Numbered from the stretch's first letter, positions 1-7,519 are shown. The stretch: 18,732 nucleotides of DNA from JBCDBY01 sp039182715 (GCA_039182715.1 JBCDBY010000048.1:1-18732), one strand, 5' to 3'. Made by a program: numbers and translations. Notes: generated by a model not told the origin, from the sequence alone.

Positions 1-287
1 CCGTGCCACCAGAGCGCGAAGAGCGCAATGACCAGCGCGATCGAGACGAGCAGGAGGACGGCGCCCTCCGGGCCCGCCGCCGCCGCGGCGTAGGCGAGAT
101 CCTCGAAGAGCGCGAACGGCGTCGGCATGCTGCGCTCCGGACGGTAGACGACGGCGCGGCGCGGCGGGCACGGCCGATCCATGCCCTCCTGGTCGATCCA
201 GCGCAGCTCCAGGCCGGAGGGTGGGCGCTGCGGCGGCGCGAGCACCATGACGGCGAGGATCACGAGCAAACCGACGCGACCGCTCAT
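1..287 (-). CDS. Small membrane protein of unknown function, 3' end cut by window edge
   Basis: The frame opens with ATG at 287-285, one base after the waaA stop codon (TGAGATG), so it is probably cotranscribed and translationally coupled with waaA. About 95 codons are visible and the gene continues past base 1. The N-terminus (residues ~3-18) is hydrophobic and looks like a signal peptide or anchor. A roughly 55-residue polar stretch with several Arg and Pro (including CPPRR and VVYRPERS) follows. A second hydrophobic helix (EGAVLLLVSIALVIALFALW) lies at the visible end. I do not recognise a family. Position next to waaA suggests, but does not show, an envelope role. The frame has high third-position GC like its neighbours. 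Confidence 0.55.
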   Translation of the reverse strand, partial: MSGRVGLLVILAVMVLAPPQRPPSGLELRWIDQEGMDRPCPPRRAVVYRPERSMPTPFALFEDLAYAAAAAGPEGAVLLLVSIALVIALFALWWH

Positions 288-288
288 C

Positions 289-1575
289 TCAGGGCACGCA
301 GCTCCGGATTTTCTCGGCCTGTCGCTCGGCGGCGCCCTGGTTGTCGGCCAGCAGGACGTGGCCCGCCTCGACGAGCTGCGCCGCGCGCGCAGGGTCGGTC
401 AGGATCTCGCGCATCGCGCCCAGCAGGGCCGCGCCGTCGGCGACCTCGCGCCCCGCTCCGGTGCGCAGGATCTCCTGCGCTACGCGCGCCGCTTTCCCGC
501 GGTGCGGGCCGAACAGCACCGGACAGCCACAGACTAGCGGCTCGATCAGGTTGTGAAGACCGACGTCCGGCGTGAACCCGCCGCCGACGTAAGCGACCGA
601 CGCGAGGTTGTACGTCCGGGCCAGCTCGCCCATCGTGTCGAGCACGAGAATCGGCGCGCGCCCGCCCTCCGTGCGGCGCACCCACGGCAACCCTCGCTCC
701 TCGAGCCCGCGCACCACCTCGGCGACGTGCTCCTGCCGACGCGGCGCGAGGATGGCGTGGAGATCGACCCCTTCGCCGCGCACCGTGGCGATCGCATCCA
801 GCATGGGCGCTTCGTCCTCGTGCAGCGTGGAACCGGCGACGAAGACCGGCACGCCCTCCGGGATGCCGAAGTCCTCGCGCAGCGCCGGGATCTCGTCGGC
901 GGGCACGGCGCCGGCCGTGCTGTCGAACTTCATGTTGCCCGCGACCGACACTCGGTCGGCCACGGCACCGCGCGCCACGATGTTCTTCGCATCCTCCCCG
1001 GTCTGCATGAGGAAGAGGTCGATGTGCGTAAAGACGGCCCGCCAGAAGGAGCGCGGAAAGTTCCGCGGGCTGGCGTAGCCCGAAGCCAGCACGCAGGGTA
1101 TGCCGCGCCGCTGGGCCTTGCGCAGGATGTTCGGCCAGATGTCCGTCTCGACCATGACGTACAGGAACGGCCGCGCCGCGTTGAGATAGCGCCGGCAGAA
1201 GAACGGCAGGTCGAGCGGCGAGAAGCAGATCGCATCGGCCAGATCGGCGAGCTGGCGGCCGGCCATCTCCTTGCCGTAGCGGGAGGTCACCGTGAACAGC
1301 AGGGGCCGATCCGGCCATTGCGCCTTGAGCGCGCGGACCAGCGGCACGGCCGACGCGGTCTCCCCCGCCGAGGCGGCATGCACCCAGAGGGCGGGCCGCT
1401 CACCGAAGCGGGCGAGCACCTCGTCGGAGAGTACCCCCATGCGCTCCTTGAACTGGCCCCGGTAGCGCCCGCGGACGAAGCGCACGACGAGCCAGAACGG
1501 CAGACAGACCACCACACCGACGTAGAGCAGCAAGTTGTACAGGCTGTACCAAAGACGCGTCGAGACGCGGTCCAT
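289..1575 (-). CDS. waaA: 3-deoxy-D-manno-octulosonic acid (Kdo) transferase, WaaA/KdtA
   Basis: This inner-membrane GT-B (GT30) glycosyltransferase moves Kdo from CMP-Kdo to lipid A precursor, the first step of the LPS core. The 428-residue length is normal for the family. An N-terminal anchor helix (~14-32) is followed by the conserved R-G-x-E/K-R-x-G segment near residues 37-48. The HAASAGE motif follows, with the expected catalytic Glu at residue 72 (family knowledge). Later motifs are GSTLHEDE and the C-terminal nucleotide-sugar region with YNLASVAYVGGGF, then GLHNLIEP and FGPH. The GLHN form, instead of the proteobacterial GGHNP, resembles the version I associate with Bacteroidetes-type enzymes. 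The ATG at 1575-1573 lacks a clear Shine-Dalgarno sequence. It lies divergent from purF across a 105-bp gap and is followed at once by a small membrane-protein gene. Confidence 0.95.
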   Translation of the reverse strand: MDRVSTRLWYSLYNLLLYVGVVVCLPFWLVVRFVRGRYRGQFKERMGVLSDEVLARFGERPALWVHAASAGETASAVPLVRALKAQWPDRPLLFTVTSRYGKEMAGRQLADLADAICFSPLDLPFFCRRYLNAARPFLYVMVETDIWPNILRKAQRRGIPCVLASGYASPRNFPRSFWRAVFTHIDLFLMQTGEDAKNIVARGAVADRVSVAGNMKFDSTAGAVPADEIPALREDFGIPEGVPVFVAGSTLHEDEAPMLDAIATVRGEGVDLHAILAPRRQEHVAEVVRGLEERGLPWVRRTEGGRAPILVLDTMGELARTYNLASVAYVGGGFTPDVGLHNLIEPLVCGCPVLFGPHRGKAARVAQEILRTGAGREVADGAALLGAMREILTDPARAAQLVEAGHVLLADNQGAAERQAEKIRSCVP

Positions 1576-1581
1576 CGGGGG

Positions 1582-1587
1582 ATTCTA
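1582..1587 (-). promoter_or_regulatory. Possible -10 box of waaA (TAGAAT)
   Basis: On the minus strand TAGAAT, five of six bases of the sigma-70 consensus, ends six bases before the waaA ATG. I see no good -35 hexamer 17 bp upstream, and no Shine-Dalgarno sequence lies between box and start. If used, the transcript would be nearly leaderless. Weak evidence on its own. Confidence 0.25.
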
Positions 1588-1680
1588 CGGAAAACGGCCA
1601 GTCTCCCGGCGCACCGGTTGACCGCGGCGTCGCCCAGTCTTTGCCTCGTCCTCATGGAGCAGTAGACTCACTCGCCTCTC

Positions 1681-3132
1681 ATGTGCGGCATCCTCGGTAT
1701 CGTCGGACCCGGGCGCGCGGCGCCCGACATTCTGAACGGCCTGATGGCCATCCAGCACCGCGGTCAGGACGCCGCGGGGCTCGCCACTTTCGACGACTCC
1801 CGCATGCACCTGATCAAGCGGTTCGGGCTGGTGCGCGACGCGTTCGACGACGAGGATGCGAAAAACATCCCCGGTTCGATCGGCGTCGGGCACGTGCGCT
1901 ACCCGACGGTCGGTCTGGGCAGCGTGAACGACGCGCAGCCGCTGGCGCTCAACGCGCCGCACGGCATCGCGATGGTCCACAACGGGAACGTGACCAACTT
2001 CTCGCGCATGCGGACGCAGCTGCAGCACGACGAGCACCGGCAGATCAACACCGAGTGCGACGTGGAGGTGATCCTCAACGTCTTCGCCGAGGAGCTGAGC
2101 AAGCGCATCGACGAGGACATCGTCGACGCCTGCGAGGCGGCGGCGGGCATCGTCTACGACCGCATTCTCGGCGCGTACTCGGTCGTCGCGGCGGTGCACG
2201 GCAAGGGCCTCGTCGTCATGCGCGACCCGTACGGCATCAAGCCGTGCGTCTACGGGCGGCGCGGGGACACCCACGTGATCTCCAGCGAGTCCTGCGCGCT
2301 TGACACGATCGGCGCGGAGACCGTGCGCGACCTGCGGCCGGGCGAGATGATGTTCATCGACCTCGAGGGCAACGTGACGAGTCGCCAGGCGCGACCGGGG
2401 CGCAACAGCCCCTGCATCTTCGAGTTCGTCTACTTCGCGCGGCCCGATTCGATGATGGACGACATCAGCGTCTACAAGACGCGGCTCCGTCTGGGCGAGC
2501 ACCTCGCCGGGCTGGTGCAGGCACGCGGCATCGAGCCGGACGTCGTCATTCCGGTGCCCGATAGCTCGCGCCCGGCCGCGCAAGCCACCGCCGAGAAGCT
2601 CGGCGTGAAGCTGCGCGAGGGGCTGCTGAAGAACCGCTACATCGGCCGCACGTTCATCATGCCCAAGCAGAGCGATCGCGCGAAGAGCGTGCGGCACAAG
2701 CTCTCGCCGCTGCGTCTCGAGATCGAGGGCAAGAAGGTGCTGCTGGTGGACGACTCGATCGTGCGCGGCACCACCATGAAGGCGCTCATCCAGATGGTGC
2801 GCGACGCCGGCGCGACCGAGGTCTACGTGGCGAGCTCCTGCCCGCCGATCCGCCACCCCTGCGTCTACGGCATCGACATGAGCGTGCGCGGCGAGTTCGT
2901 CGCCTCCGGCAAGAGCGAAAAGGAGGTCGAGGAACTTCTCGGCGCCGACGCGCTCATCTACGTCCAGGAGGACGGGCTCGTGCAGGCGGCCCACGTCGGC
3001 AACCCCGAGATCAGACACTTCTGCAAGGCGTGCATGGACGGGAAGTATCCGACGGGCGACGTGACCGAGGAGATGCTGCACGACATCGAGAGCGAGCGGC
3101 TGCGGTCGCATGCGACGCTGGAGAGTGCGTAG
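1681..3132 (+). CDS. purF: Amidophosphoribosyltransferase PurF (Fe-S cluster type)
   Basis: It catalyses the first committed step of purine synthesis: PRPP + glutamine to 5-phosphoribosylamine. It opens MCGILGIVG, so Cys2 becomes the N-terminal nucleophile after Met removal; no longer propeptide is needed, and an in-frame stop at 1663 fixes this start. The class II glutaminase domain (~1-230) carries QHRGQDAAG, HVRYPTVG and NTECDVE. The PRTase domain has VPDSSRPAA and the PRPP loop VLLVDDSIVRGTT (353-365). Cys245, Cys394, Cys448 and Cys451 have spacings of 149, 54 and 3, close to the 4Fe-4S ligands of Bacillus subtilis PurF (recalled 236, 382, 437, 440). It is therefore probably the oxygen-sensitive Fe-S type, unlike E. 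coli PurF. Length 483 is normal. GGAG at 1656-1659 is too distant to be a good ribosome site. No purine gene adjoins it. Confidence 0.97.
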   Translation: MCGILGIVGPGRAAPDILNGLMAIQHRGQDAAGLATFDDSRMHLIKRFGLVRDAFDDEDAKNIPGSIGVGHVRYPTVGLGSVNDAQPLALNAPHGIAMVHNGNVTNFSRMRTQLQHDEHRQINTECDVEVILNVFAEELSKRIDEDIVDACEAAAGIVYDRILGAYSVVAAVHGKGLVVMRDPYGIKPCVYGRRGDTHVISSESCALDTIGAETVRDLRPGEMMFIDLEGNVTSRQARPGRNSPCIFEFVYFARPDSMMDDISVYKTRLRLGEHLAGLVQARGIEPDVVIPVPDSSRPAAQATAEKLGVKLREGLLKNRYIGRTFIMPKQSDRAKSVRHKLSPLRLEIEGKKVLLVDDSIVRGTTMKALIQMVRDAGATEVYVASSCPPIRHPCVYGIDMSVRGEFVASGKSEKEVEELLGADALIYVQEDGLVQAAHVGNPEIRHFCKACMDGKYPTGDVTEEMLHDIESERLRSHATLESA

Positions 3133-3343
3133 GGGTTGCCTACCCCCTAACCCGCGGGTCGCTAGCCCATCGTCCCGGGACTTCGGGAGCGCTAGATGGG
3201 AGAGCGCAGAGGGCGCGGAGGATCCGCGGAGTGCGCGGAGGGCAGATGGCCTGCGGAGATCGGTCTGCGGGCCGAGTCGCTTGCACTCCGAGCGCGATCG
3301 GGACTGAAAGGGGGCCACGGGTCGCTCGAGGGATCCGCTTCGT

Positions 3344-3371
3344 GCCCCCGGCCCCCGGCCCCCGGCCCCCA
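3344..3371. repeat. Four 7-bp C-rich tandem units; G-quadruplex candidate on minus strand
   Basis: Four consecutive heptamers (GCCCCCG three times, then GCCCCCA) lie head to tail. On the minus strand this gives four runs of five G separated by CC. That matches a classic four-tract G-quadruplex motif with very short loops. It lies just beyond the T-tract of the ferredoxin terminator. Whether it folds or has any role is not shown. Confidence 0.8.
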
Positions 3372-3376
3372 GCCAC

Positions 3377-3411
3377 AAAAAAAGGGCCCCGCCCCAACCA
3401 GGGCGCGACCC
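3377..3411 (-). terminator. Rho-independent terminator of the ferredoxin gene
   Basis: Read on the minus strand, GGGTCGCGCCC (3411-3401) pairs with GGGCGGGGCCC (3394-3384) across a six-base loop TGGTTG. The 11-position stem has one G-G mismatch and one G-T wobble. It is followed immediately by seven T (3383-3377). It begins about 20 bases after the ferredoxin stop. Stem, loop and T-tract together are a textbook intrinsic terminator for minus-strand transcription. The plus-strand side lacks a good T-tract, so its use by purF is doubtful. Confidence 0.85.
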
Positions 3412-3432
3412 TCTTCAAAGACTCTTGGACGA

Positions 3433-3687
3433 CTACTGGAAGTGCGCCGCGTTGATCTCCGTGTACTGCGCCCACTCCTCGGGCACGTCGGCCTCGGGGA
3501 AGATGGCGTTCACGGGGCAGACGGGCTCGCAGGCACCGCAATCGATGCAGGTGTCCGGGTCGATGTAGAGCTGCTTGCCCGCGATGTCGTCGTATCCATC
3601 GCGCGGCTGAATGCAGTCGACCGGGCACTCTTCGACACACGCCTTGTCGCAGACGCCGACGCACGGCTCGGCAATGACGTAAGTCAT
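3433..3687 (-). CDS. Ferredoxin, 7Fe/8Fe (3Fe-4S + 4Fe-4S) FdxA-like
   Basis: Small soluble electron carrier of 84 residues, very close in layout to actinobacterial and Thermus 7Fe ferredoxins (TYVIAEPC start, CPVDCI, CIDCGACEPVCP, AIFPEADVPEEW). Cys47, 50, 53 and 57 form the regular C-x2-C-x2-C-x3-CP set. Cys9, 17, 21 and 25 match the set used by 7Fe proteins. An extra Cys13 stands where the relatives I recall have Lys (VKDKAC). It does not restore the C-x2-C-x2-C spacing of 8Fe ferredoxins, so a 3Fe-4S cluster remains the likelier reading. A strong Shine-Dalgarno AGGAGG sits about five bases before the ATG. It has its own terminator downstream and a 65-bp leader region, so it looks monocistronic. 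Redox partner unknown. Confidence 0.93.
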   Translation of the reverse strand: MTYVIAEPCVGVCDKACVEECPVDCIQPRDGYDDIAGKQLYIDPDTCIDCGACEPVCPVNAIFPEADVPEEWAQYTEINAAHFQ

Positions 3688-3752
3688 GGTTCCTCCTCAG
3701 GTAAGGGCATATTCAAACGTTCGTATCAGGATCCGGGCACGGACCGGACTTG

Positions 3753-6167
3753 TCAATCGAAAGTTCCATCTCGGGCACCCCGCTCGACGGGAATCGGCGT
3801 GAGCCAGACGGGCACAATGGGATTCGTCAATTCCGGCATGAGGATGCGCACATGATCCAAAGTCCATGAAGGACGGACCCGCACCTTGCCTTCGCCCGGC
3901 TTGTAGCCCGCCGCGGTGACTCGAAACAGGTAGTTCCCCGGCGCCAATCCGTGGTGCATGCGGACGCGCGGACCCTGCTTGCGCAGACGAAACAGGAGCG
4001 CGAGGTCTCCCTCCTCCTCGTCGTCCGCCACGATGCCCTGAAAGCGCGCGCGCGCCGCGATGTCGCGCACGTCCAGACCCAGTTCGTTCAGCACGGCAAT
4101 GCGCACGCGCGGCCACGCCGCGCCGTTCGGAGGCCGGATCTCGACGCCGGCGGGCATCGGGCTGAACGCAACCAGCTCCACGTCGTCCCGGCTCCGCGCC
4201 GTCAGGTCGACGCGCGCGACCGCGACCGGGTAGCCCGGCATCGCGGCGCAAAGCAGGACGACCCCCTCGGGGAGCCCCTCGAGCAGAAAACTTCCGTCGG
4301 ACTCGATCGGCGTCGTGGCGAGCGCGAACTGCGCGGCCCCATCGAAGAGCGAGACGACGCCTCGTCGCGCGGGCTGATCGATGAGCTGCGGCGCCAGGTT
4401 CGGGCGCGAAAGACCGCGCCGCAGCACGACGCGGCCAGATGCGCTCCGCCCCCGGATCAGCGGCACGTCGAGCGGCTTTCGATCCTTCGCGACCGCGCGT
4501 CGCGCGACGCCGCCGGTGCCGACGTACCCGGGCGCGGCCACCTCGACGACGTAGTCCCCCACCGGGATCTCCTCGATGAGCAGGCGGCGCGCCCCCCGGG
4601 GGATGCGGTGCGCCTGATCGATGCCGGTCGTGCCCGCCAGGAACAGCGTGGCGCGCGCCAGCCGCGCCCGGCCGAAACGGAGGTCGAGCGAGCCGGCGCG
4701 CTCGAGCTGCGCGCGCACGGCGATGCCGGGCTGCACCTTCTCCTCGACGCGCGGCAGATGCGGGTCCACGCGGAATCCCCGCGAGCCGGGCCGCGGCTCG
4801 AGGCGCAACGCGAAGCGCGACTTGCCGGGCGCCACCGGGCCGAGCGTGAACTCGCCCTTCTCGTCCGTCACCGTCGAAACGGGTCCGGTCGCCACGCGCA
4901 CGCCCGCCAGCGGCTTGCGGTCCGCATCGAGCACCGAGCCGGTGATCATGCGGGGATTCTCGACGTCGCCGATCCGCAGGCTCAGCTCCTCGACGCCCCC
5001 CGCCTGCAGGTCGAGGACGGTGCCGCGCTCGTCGACGTCGCGCACCAGCAGGACGACCTTGCCCGGCGCCAGCCCGTCGAATCGGAATCGTCGCGCACGA
5101 TCGAGCCGGCACGACTGGTCGCCCGCCGCACCGCGGCAGACCACGACCATGCCCGGCTCGCCGTCGGCAATCACGCCGCGAATCGCGGCGGCGCGCTGCA
5201 GCACGACATCCGGCACCTCGTCCTCCAGCCGGAAGAAGGAGGTACTCGCGGGCCGATAGCCGTCCGCCTCGATGAGCGCGCGGTAGGAGCGCTCGGGCCG
5301 CAGCCCGGTGCAGACGACCTTCGGACCGCTCTCGAAACGGCGGGGCTCGGTATTGGCACGCAGGCGCGGCTCCTCGAGCGATTCGTCCAGCCAGCGCGGC
5401 AACAGCGTCACCCGCACGTCGCCGTCGGTGCCGCGCACGCGGAACGACTTGCGTCCGCCCGGGCGCATCGTGACCTCGATCGACGCGCGTTCACTCCCCG
5501 GCTCGAACGCGACGCGACGCACCCGCGGCGCGCGACCGGACGCGGAGATCCGCACCGAGACGACATTGCCGCGAAAGCCGGTCACCGCGAAGCGGCCGCG
5601 TGAGTCGGTGGTCGTACCGCGTTGTGCCGCGAAGCCGTCCACGAACACCTCGATGCGGGCGCCCGCCAGCGCGTTCCCCTCGGGGTCCTGCACGGAGCCG
5701 GTGACCACGAGCCCCGTTTCCAGCGGCACCGTGAGCTCCTGGTCGGCGTCGATGCGCACGAGGCGCGCGGAGCTGCTGACGAATCGCGGATGGTCGACGA
5801 CGATGCGATGCAGTCCCGGTCGCAGCGGGACGGCGTCGGCCGGAAAGCGCGCGCCGCCGACGCTCACCGTCGCGCCCTCCTGGGTGATCACGCGCAACCG
5901 GTGGCACGGCTCGGCACGCAGCCGCGCGTCGAAGCCCTCCCCGGACGAAGGCCGCACGCGACGCTCGACGCCGCTGCGCACGCCCGCGCCGACCGCCACC
6001 AGCTCGACGGCGGGCACGGCCAGCTGGCGGAACTCGGCTGTGCCGTCCGCGACCGGCGCCCGCGCGATCTCCACGCCGCGCCGGAACGCGATCACTTCCG
6101 TCGCGTCGCCCTCGACCTGCACCCGCACGGTACCGGTCGCGGCGAGGAGGAGAAACAGGGCGGTCAC
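3753..6167 (-). CDS. Large protein of carboxypeptidase-regulatory/PEGA-like beta domains
   Basis: Predicted 804 residues from GTG at 6167. The first ~13 residues are hydrophobic and may be a short signal peptide, suggesting export. The rest is a string of beta-sandwich repeats: a PEGA-like segment (~98-130), a CarboxypepD_reg-like domain (~155-220, GSVQDPEGNALAGARIEVF), another (~408-460, GSVLDADRKPLAGVRV then TDEKGEFTLGPVAPGKS), further related units (~530-660), and a C-terminal GLAPGNYLFRVTAAGY unit. No catalytic motif is visible. Such proteins are typically surface or periplasmic binding or structural scaffolds. The start is uncertain: no Shine-Dalgarno precedes the GTG, and the frame stays open up to lemA 36 bases upstream. 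It probably belongs to a cvpA-lemA transcript. Exact function unknown. Confidence 0.75.
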   Translation of the reverse strand: MTALFLLLAATGTVRVQVEGDATEVIAFRRGVEIARAPVADGTAEFRQLAVPAVELVAVGAGVRSGVERRVRPSSGEGFDARLRAEPCHRLRVITQEGATVSVGGARFPADAVPLRPGLHRIVVDHPRFVSSSARLVRIDADQELTVPLETGLVVTGSVQDPEGNALAGARIEVFVDGFAAQRGTTTDSRGRFAVTGFRGNVVSVRISASGRAPRVRRVAFEPGSERASIEVTMRPGGRKSFRVRGTDGDVRVTLLPRWLDESLEEPRLRANTEPRRFESGPKVVCTGLRPERSYRALIEADGYRPASTSFFRLEDEVPDVVLQRAAAIRGVIADGEPGMVVVCRGAAGDQSCRLDRARRFRFDGLAPGKVVLLVRDVDERGTVLDLQAGGVEELSLRIGDVENPRMITGSVLDADRKPLAGVRVATGPVSTVTDEKGEFTLGPVAPGKSRFALRLEPRPGSRGFRVDPHLPRVEEKVQPGIAVRAQLERAGSLDLRFGRARLARATLFLAGTTGIDQAHRIPRGARRLLIEEIPVGDYVVEVAAPGYVGTGGVARRAVAKDRKPLDVPLIRGRSASGRVVLRRGLSRPNLAPQLIDQPARRGVVSLFDGAAQFALATTPIESDGSFLLEGLPEGVVLLCAAMPGYPVAVARVDLTARSRDDVELVAFSPMPAGVEIRPPNGAAWPRVRIAVLNELGLDVRDIAARARFQGIVADDEEEGDLALLFRLRKQGPRVRMHHGLAPGNYLFRVTAAGYKPGEGKVRVRPSWTLDHVRILMPELTNPIVPVWLTPIPVERGARDGTFD

Positions 6168-6203
6168 GGACGGTAGAGGACGACGCGCGCGTCCCGAAAC
6201 TTC

Positions 6204-6791
6204 CTAGAACTCGACTTTGGGCGCCTCGCGCTGCGCGGGATCTTCCAGCTCGAAGAACTCCATGGCGGGGAAGTCGCCGAAATTCTTCACGATGTTCGTC
6301 GGGATCTGCTCCAGCTTGGTGTTGTAGCGGCGCACGGAGTCGTTGTAGTGCTGGCGCGCGAAGGCGATGCGGTTCTCGGTGGAGGTGAGCTCCTCCTGCA
6401 CCTGCAGCATGTTCTGGTTCGCCTTCAGGTCGGGGTAGTTCTCCGACAGCGCGAAGAACTGCCGCAGCGCGCCCGTGAGCATGTTCTCGGAGCCCGCGAC
6501 GGCCGCCGGTCCCGCACCGGGATCCGACGTCGAAGCGACGGCCGCGTTACGCGCCTGGATGACCTTCTCGAGCGTCTCCTGCTCGTGCTTCATGTAGCCC
6601 TTGGCGGTCTCGACCAGATTCGGAATCAGGTCGTGGCGGCGCTTGAGCTGGACGTCGATCTGCGCCCACGCCTCCTTGGCGACGTTCTTGAGGCGGACGA
6701 GTCCGTTGTAGGCCCCGAGGAACCAAAAGACCAGGACGGCGAGGATGCCGACGATGACGAGCGTCGTCACCAGGTTCGCGAGCAGTAGCAT
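6204..6791 (-). CDS. lemA: LemA family membrane protein
   Basis: 195 residues, normal for LemA. A single N-terminal transmembrane helix (~4-25) is followed by the family hallmark: YNGLVRLKN, AWAQIDVQLKRRHDLIPNLV and KGYMKHE. The late conserved block follows (NYPDLKAN, TENRIAFARQHYND, YNT, P-x-NI, FF). The body is predicted to be a long helical bundle outside the membrane. Molecular function of the family is not settled; in Gram-negatives it often accompanies membrane proteases or TPM-domain proteins, neither of which is present here. A good Shine-Dalgarno (GGGAG, 6799-6803) lies about seven bases before ATG. Downstream, 36 bases away, is the beta-domain protein; upstream, 84 bases away, is cvpA. 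Confidence 0.95.
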   Translation of the reverse strand: MLLLANLVTTLVIVGILAVLVFWFLGAYNGLVRLKNVAKEAWAQIDVQLKRRHDLIPNLVETAKGYMKHEQETLEKVIQARNAAVASTSDPGAGPAAVAGSENMLTGALRQFFALSENYPDLKANQNMLQVQEELTSTENRIAFARQHYNDSVRRYNTKLEQIPTNIVKNFGDFPAMEFFELEDPAQREAPKVEF

Positions 6792-6875
6792 GCAGAGTCT
6801 CCCTTCCGGGACCCGCCGCGATCACGGCACGGATCGGCTCCCGCTGTGGCAAAGTCTACCGCCGCCGACTCCCCG

Positions 6876-7484
6876 CTATTCGTCGACGCGCAGGGGCAGA
6901 TCGACGGGCGGCGGCTCTTCTTGAGCCGCCGGATCGGGCTTGAGGGCGGGCTTGGGGGCCTGCTCGGGGAGCGGATTGTCGTCGAGGAAGGCCTCGACGG
7001 GCCCCGCCACTTCCTCCGGCAGGAAGTCCGCCATTTCGTCCATCGCCCGCCAGAAGGCCGGTCCCGCACGGCTCCCGCCGATGGCCTGCTCCAGCCCCCC
7101 GCCGTTGGGCGCGAAATAGACGATGCCGAGCAGAATTCCCGCCGCCAGCAGCGCCGCCTTGGCCGCGCCGAAGGCGCCGCCGATAATGCGGTCGTAGGTG
7201 CCCAGGCCGACCGAGGCGATCAGCCGGCGCAGCAGAAATCCGATCAGCGCAGCCACCAGAATGGTGACGATGATGATCGAGATGAATGCGGCCTCGCCGT
7301 TGAAGCTCCAGGTCCAGTTCGGGTCGAAGATGTGGGTCCGGAGCGTGTCGTGGAAGCGCGCGGCGAGGTAAAGTCCGCCTCCCAGGCCGAAAACGCCGGT
7401 CACCTGGGGCACGAAGCCCCGCAGGGCACCCAATGTGACGCCCACGCCGAGAGCGGCGACGACCAGCAAATCGACGACGGCCAT
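6876..7484 (-). CDS. cvpA: CvpA family membrane protein
   Basis: 202 residues from ATG at 7484, opening MAVVDLLVVAALGVGV. Four hydrophobic helices span roughly residues 1-150 (LGALRGFVPQVTGVFGLGGG, ISIIIVTILVAALIGFLLR, IIGGAFGAAKAALLAAGILL), matching the CvpA/colicin V production family. The last ~45 residues are a Pro- and acidic-rich tail predicted to be disordered. Role in the family is an envelope function linked to colicin export and stress tolerance in enterics; the mechanism is unclear. The longer frame extending to 7586 was rejected because it would run into the divergent DUF983 gene and adds no family similarity. AGGG just before the ATG is a weak, closely spaced ribosome site. In enterics cvpA adjoins purF; here they are 3.7 kb apart. 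Confidence 0.88.
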   Translation of the reverse strand: MAVVDLLVVAALGVGVTLGALRGFVPQVTGVFGLGGGLYLAARFHDTLRTHIFDPNWTWSFNGEAAFISIIIVTILVAALIGFLLRRLIASVGLGTYDRIIGGAFGAAKAALLAAGILLGIVYFAPNGGGLEQAIGGSRAGPAFWRAMDEMADFLPEEVAGPVEAFLDDNPLPEQAPKPALKPDPAAQEEPPPVDLPLRVDE

Positions 7485-7492
7485 ACCCTGAG

Positions 7493-7510
7493 ATTGTATC
7501 GGCTCGATAC
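7493..7510. promoter_or_regulatory. Inverted repeat and -10-like box in cvpA/DUF983 divergent gap
   Basis: The 35-bp gap between the divergent starts holds a perfect inverted repeat, GTATCG (7496-7501) and CGATAC (7505-7510), with a GCT spacer. On the minus strand TACAAT (7498-7493, five of six consensus bases) overlaps its left arm, eight bases before the cvpA ATG. This is the geometry expected for an operator controlling cvpA and perhaps DUF983. A 6-bp palindrome can also arise by chance, and the -35 match is poor. Confidence 0.35.
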
Positions 7511-7519
7511 GCCCCCGCC

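Larger units (their letters stand above)
3133..3432. other. Gene-free stretch between purF and ferredoxin
   Basis: This is the longest non-coding interval in the window and lies between convergent 3' ends. A short hairpin (TAGGGG at 3130-3135 with CCCCTA at 3144-3149) overlaps the purF stop but has no T-tract. The palindrome ACCCGCGGGT (3150-3159) follows. The 9-mer GCGCGGAGG occurs at 3213-3221 and again at 3233-3241 within purine-rich sequence. The right end holds the C-rich repeat and the ferredoxin terminator listed separately. Frames here have no plausible protein; I see no gene. Confidence 0.7.

Noticed and set aside
3130..3149. Hairpin at the purF stop as a terminator
   Set aside because: Six-base stem (TAGGGG/CCCCTA) with no following T-tract; not enough for an intrinsic terminator.
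3344..3371. CRISPR-like or mobile-element repeat
   Set aside because: Seven-base units with no spacers and no flanking transposase or Cas gene; simple low-complexity tandem array.
1585..3378. 597-codon open frame on the minus strand opposite purF
   Set aside because: It is the complement shadow of purF, composed of Arg/Ala/His/Val-rich low-information sequence caused by GC-rich codons; purF has complete family motifs.
3751..3756. Perfect TTGACA -35 box upstream of ferredoxin (minus strand)
   Set aside because: The nearest -10-like hexamers are not at 16-18 bp (GATCCT at 17 bp is poor, TGATAC is at 22 bp), so a sigma-70 promoter is not convincing.
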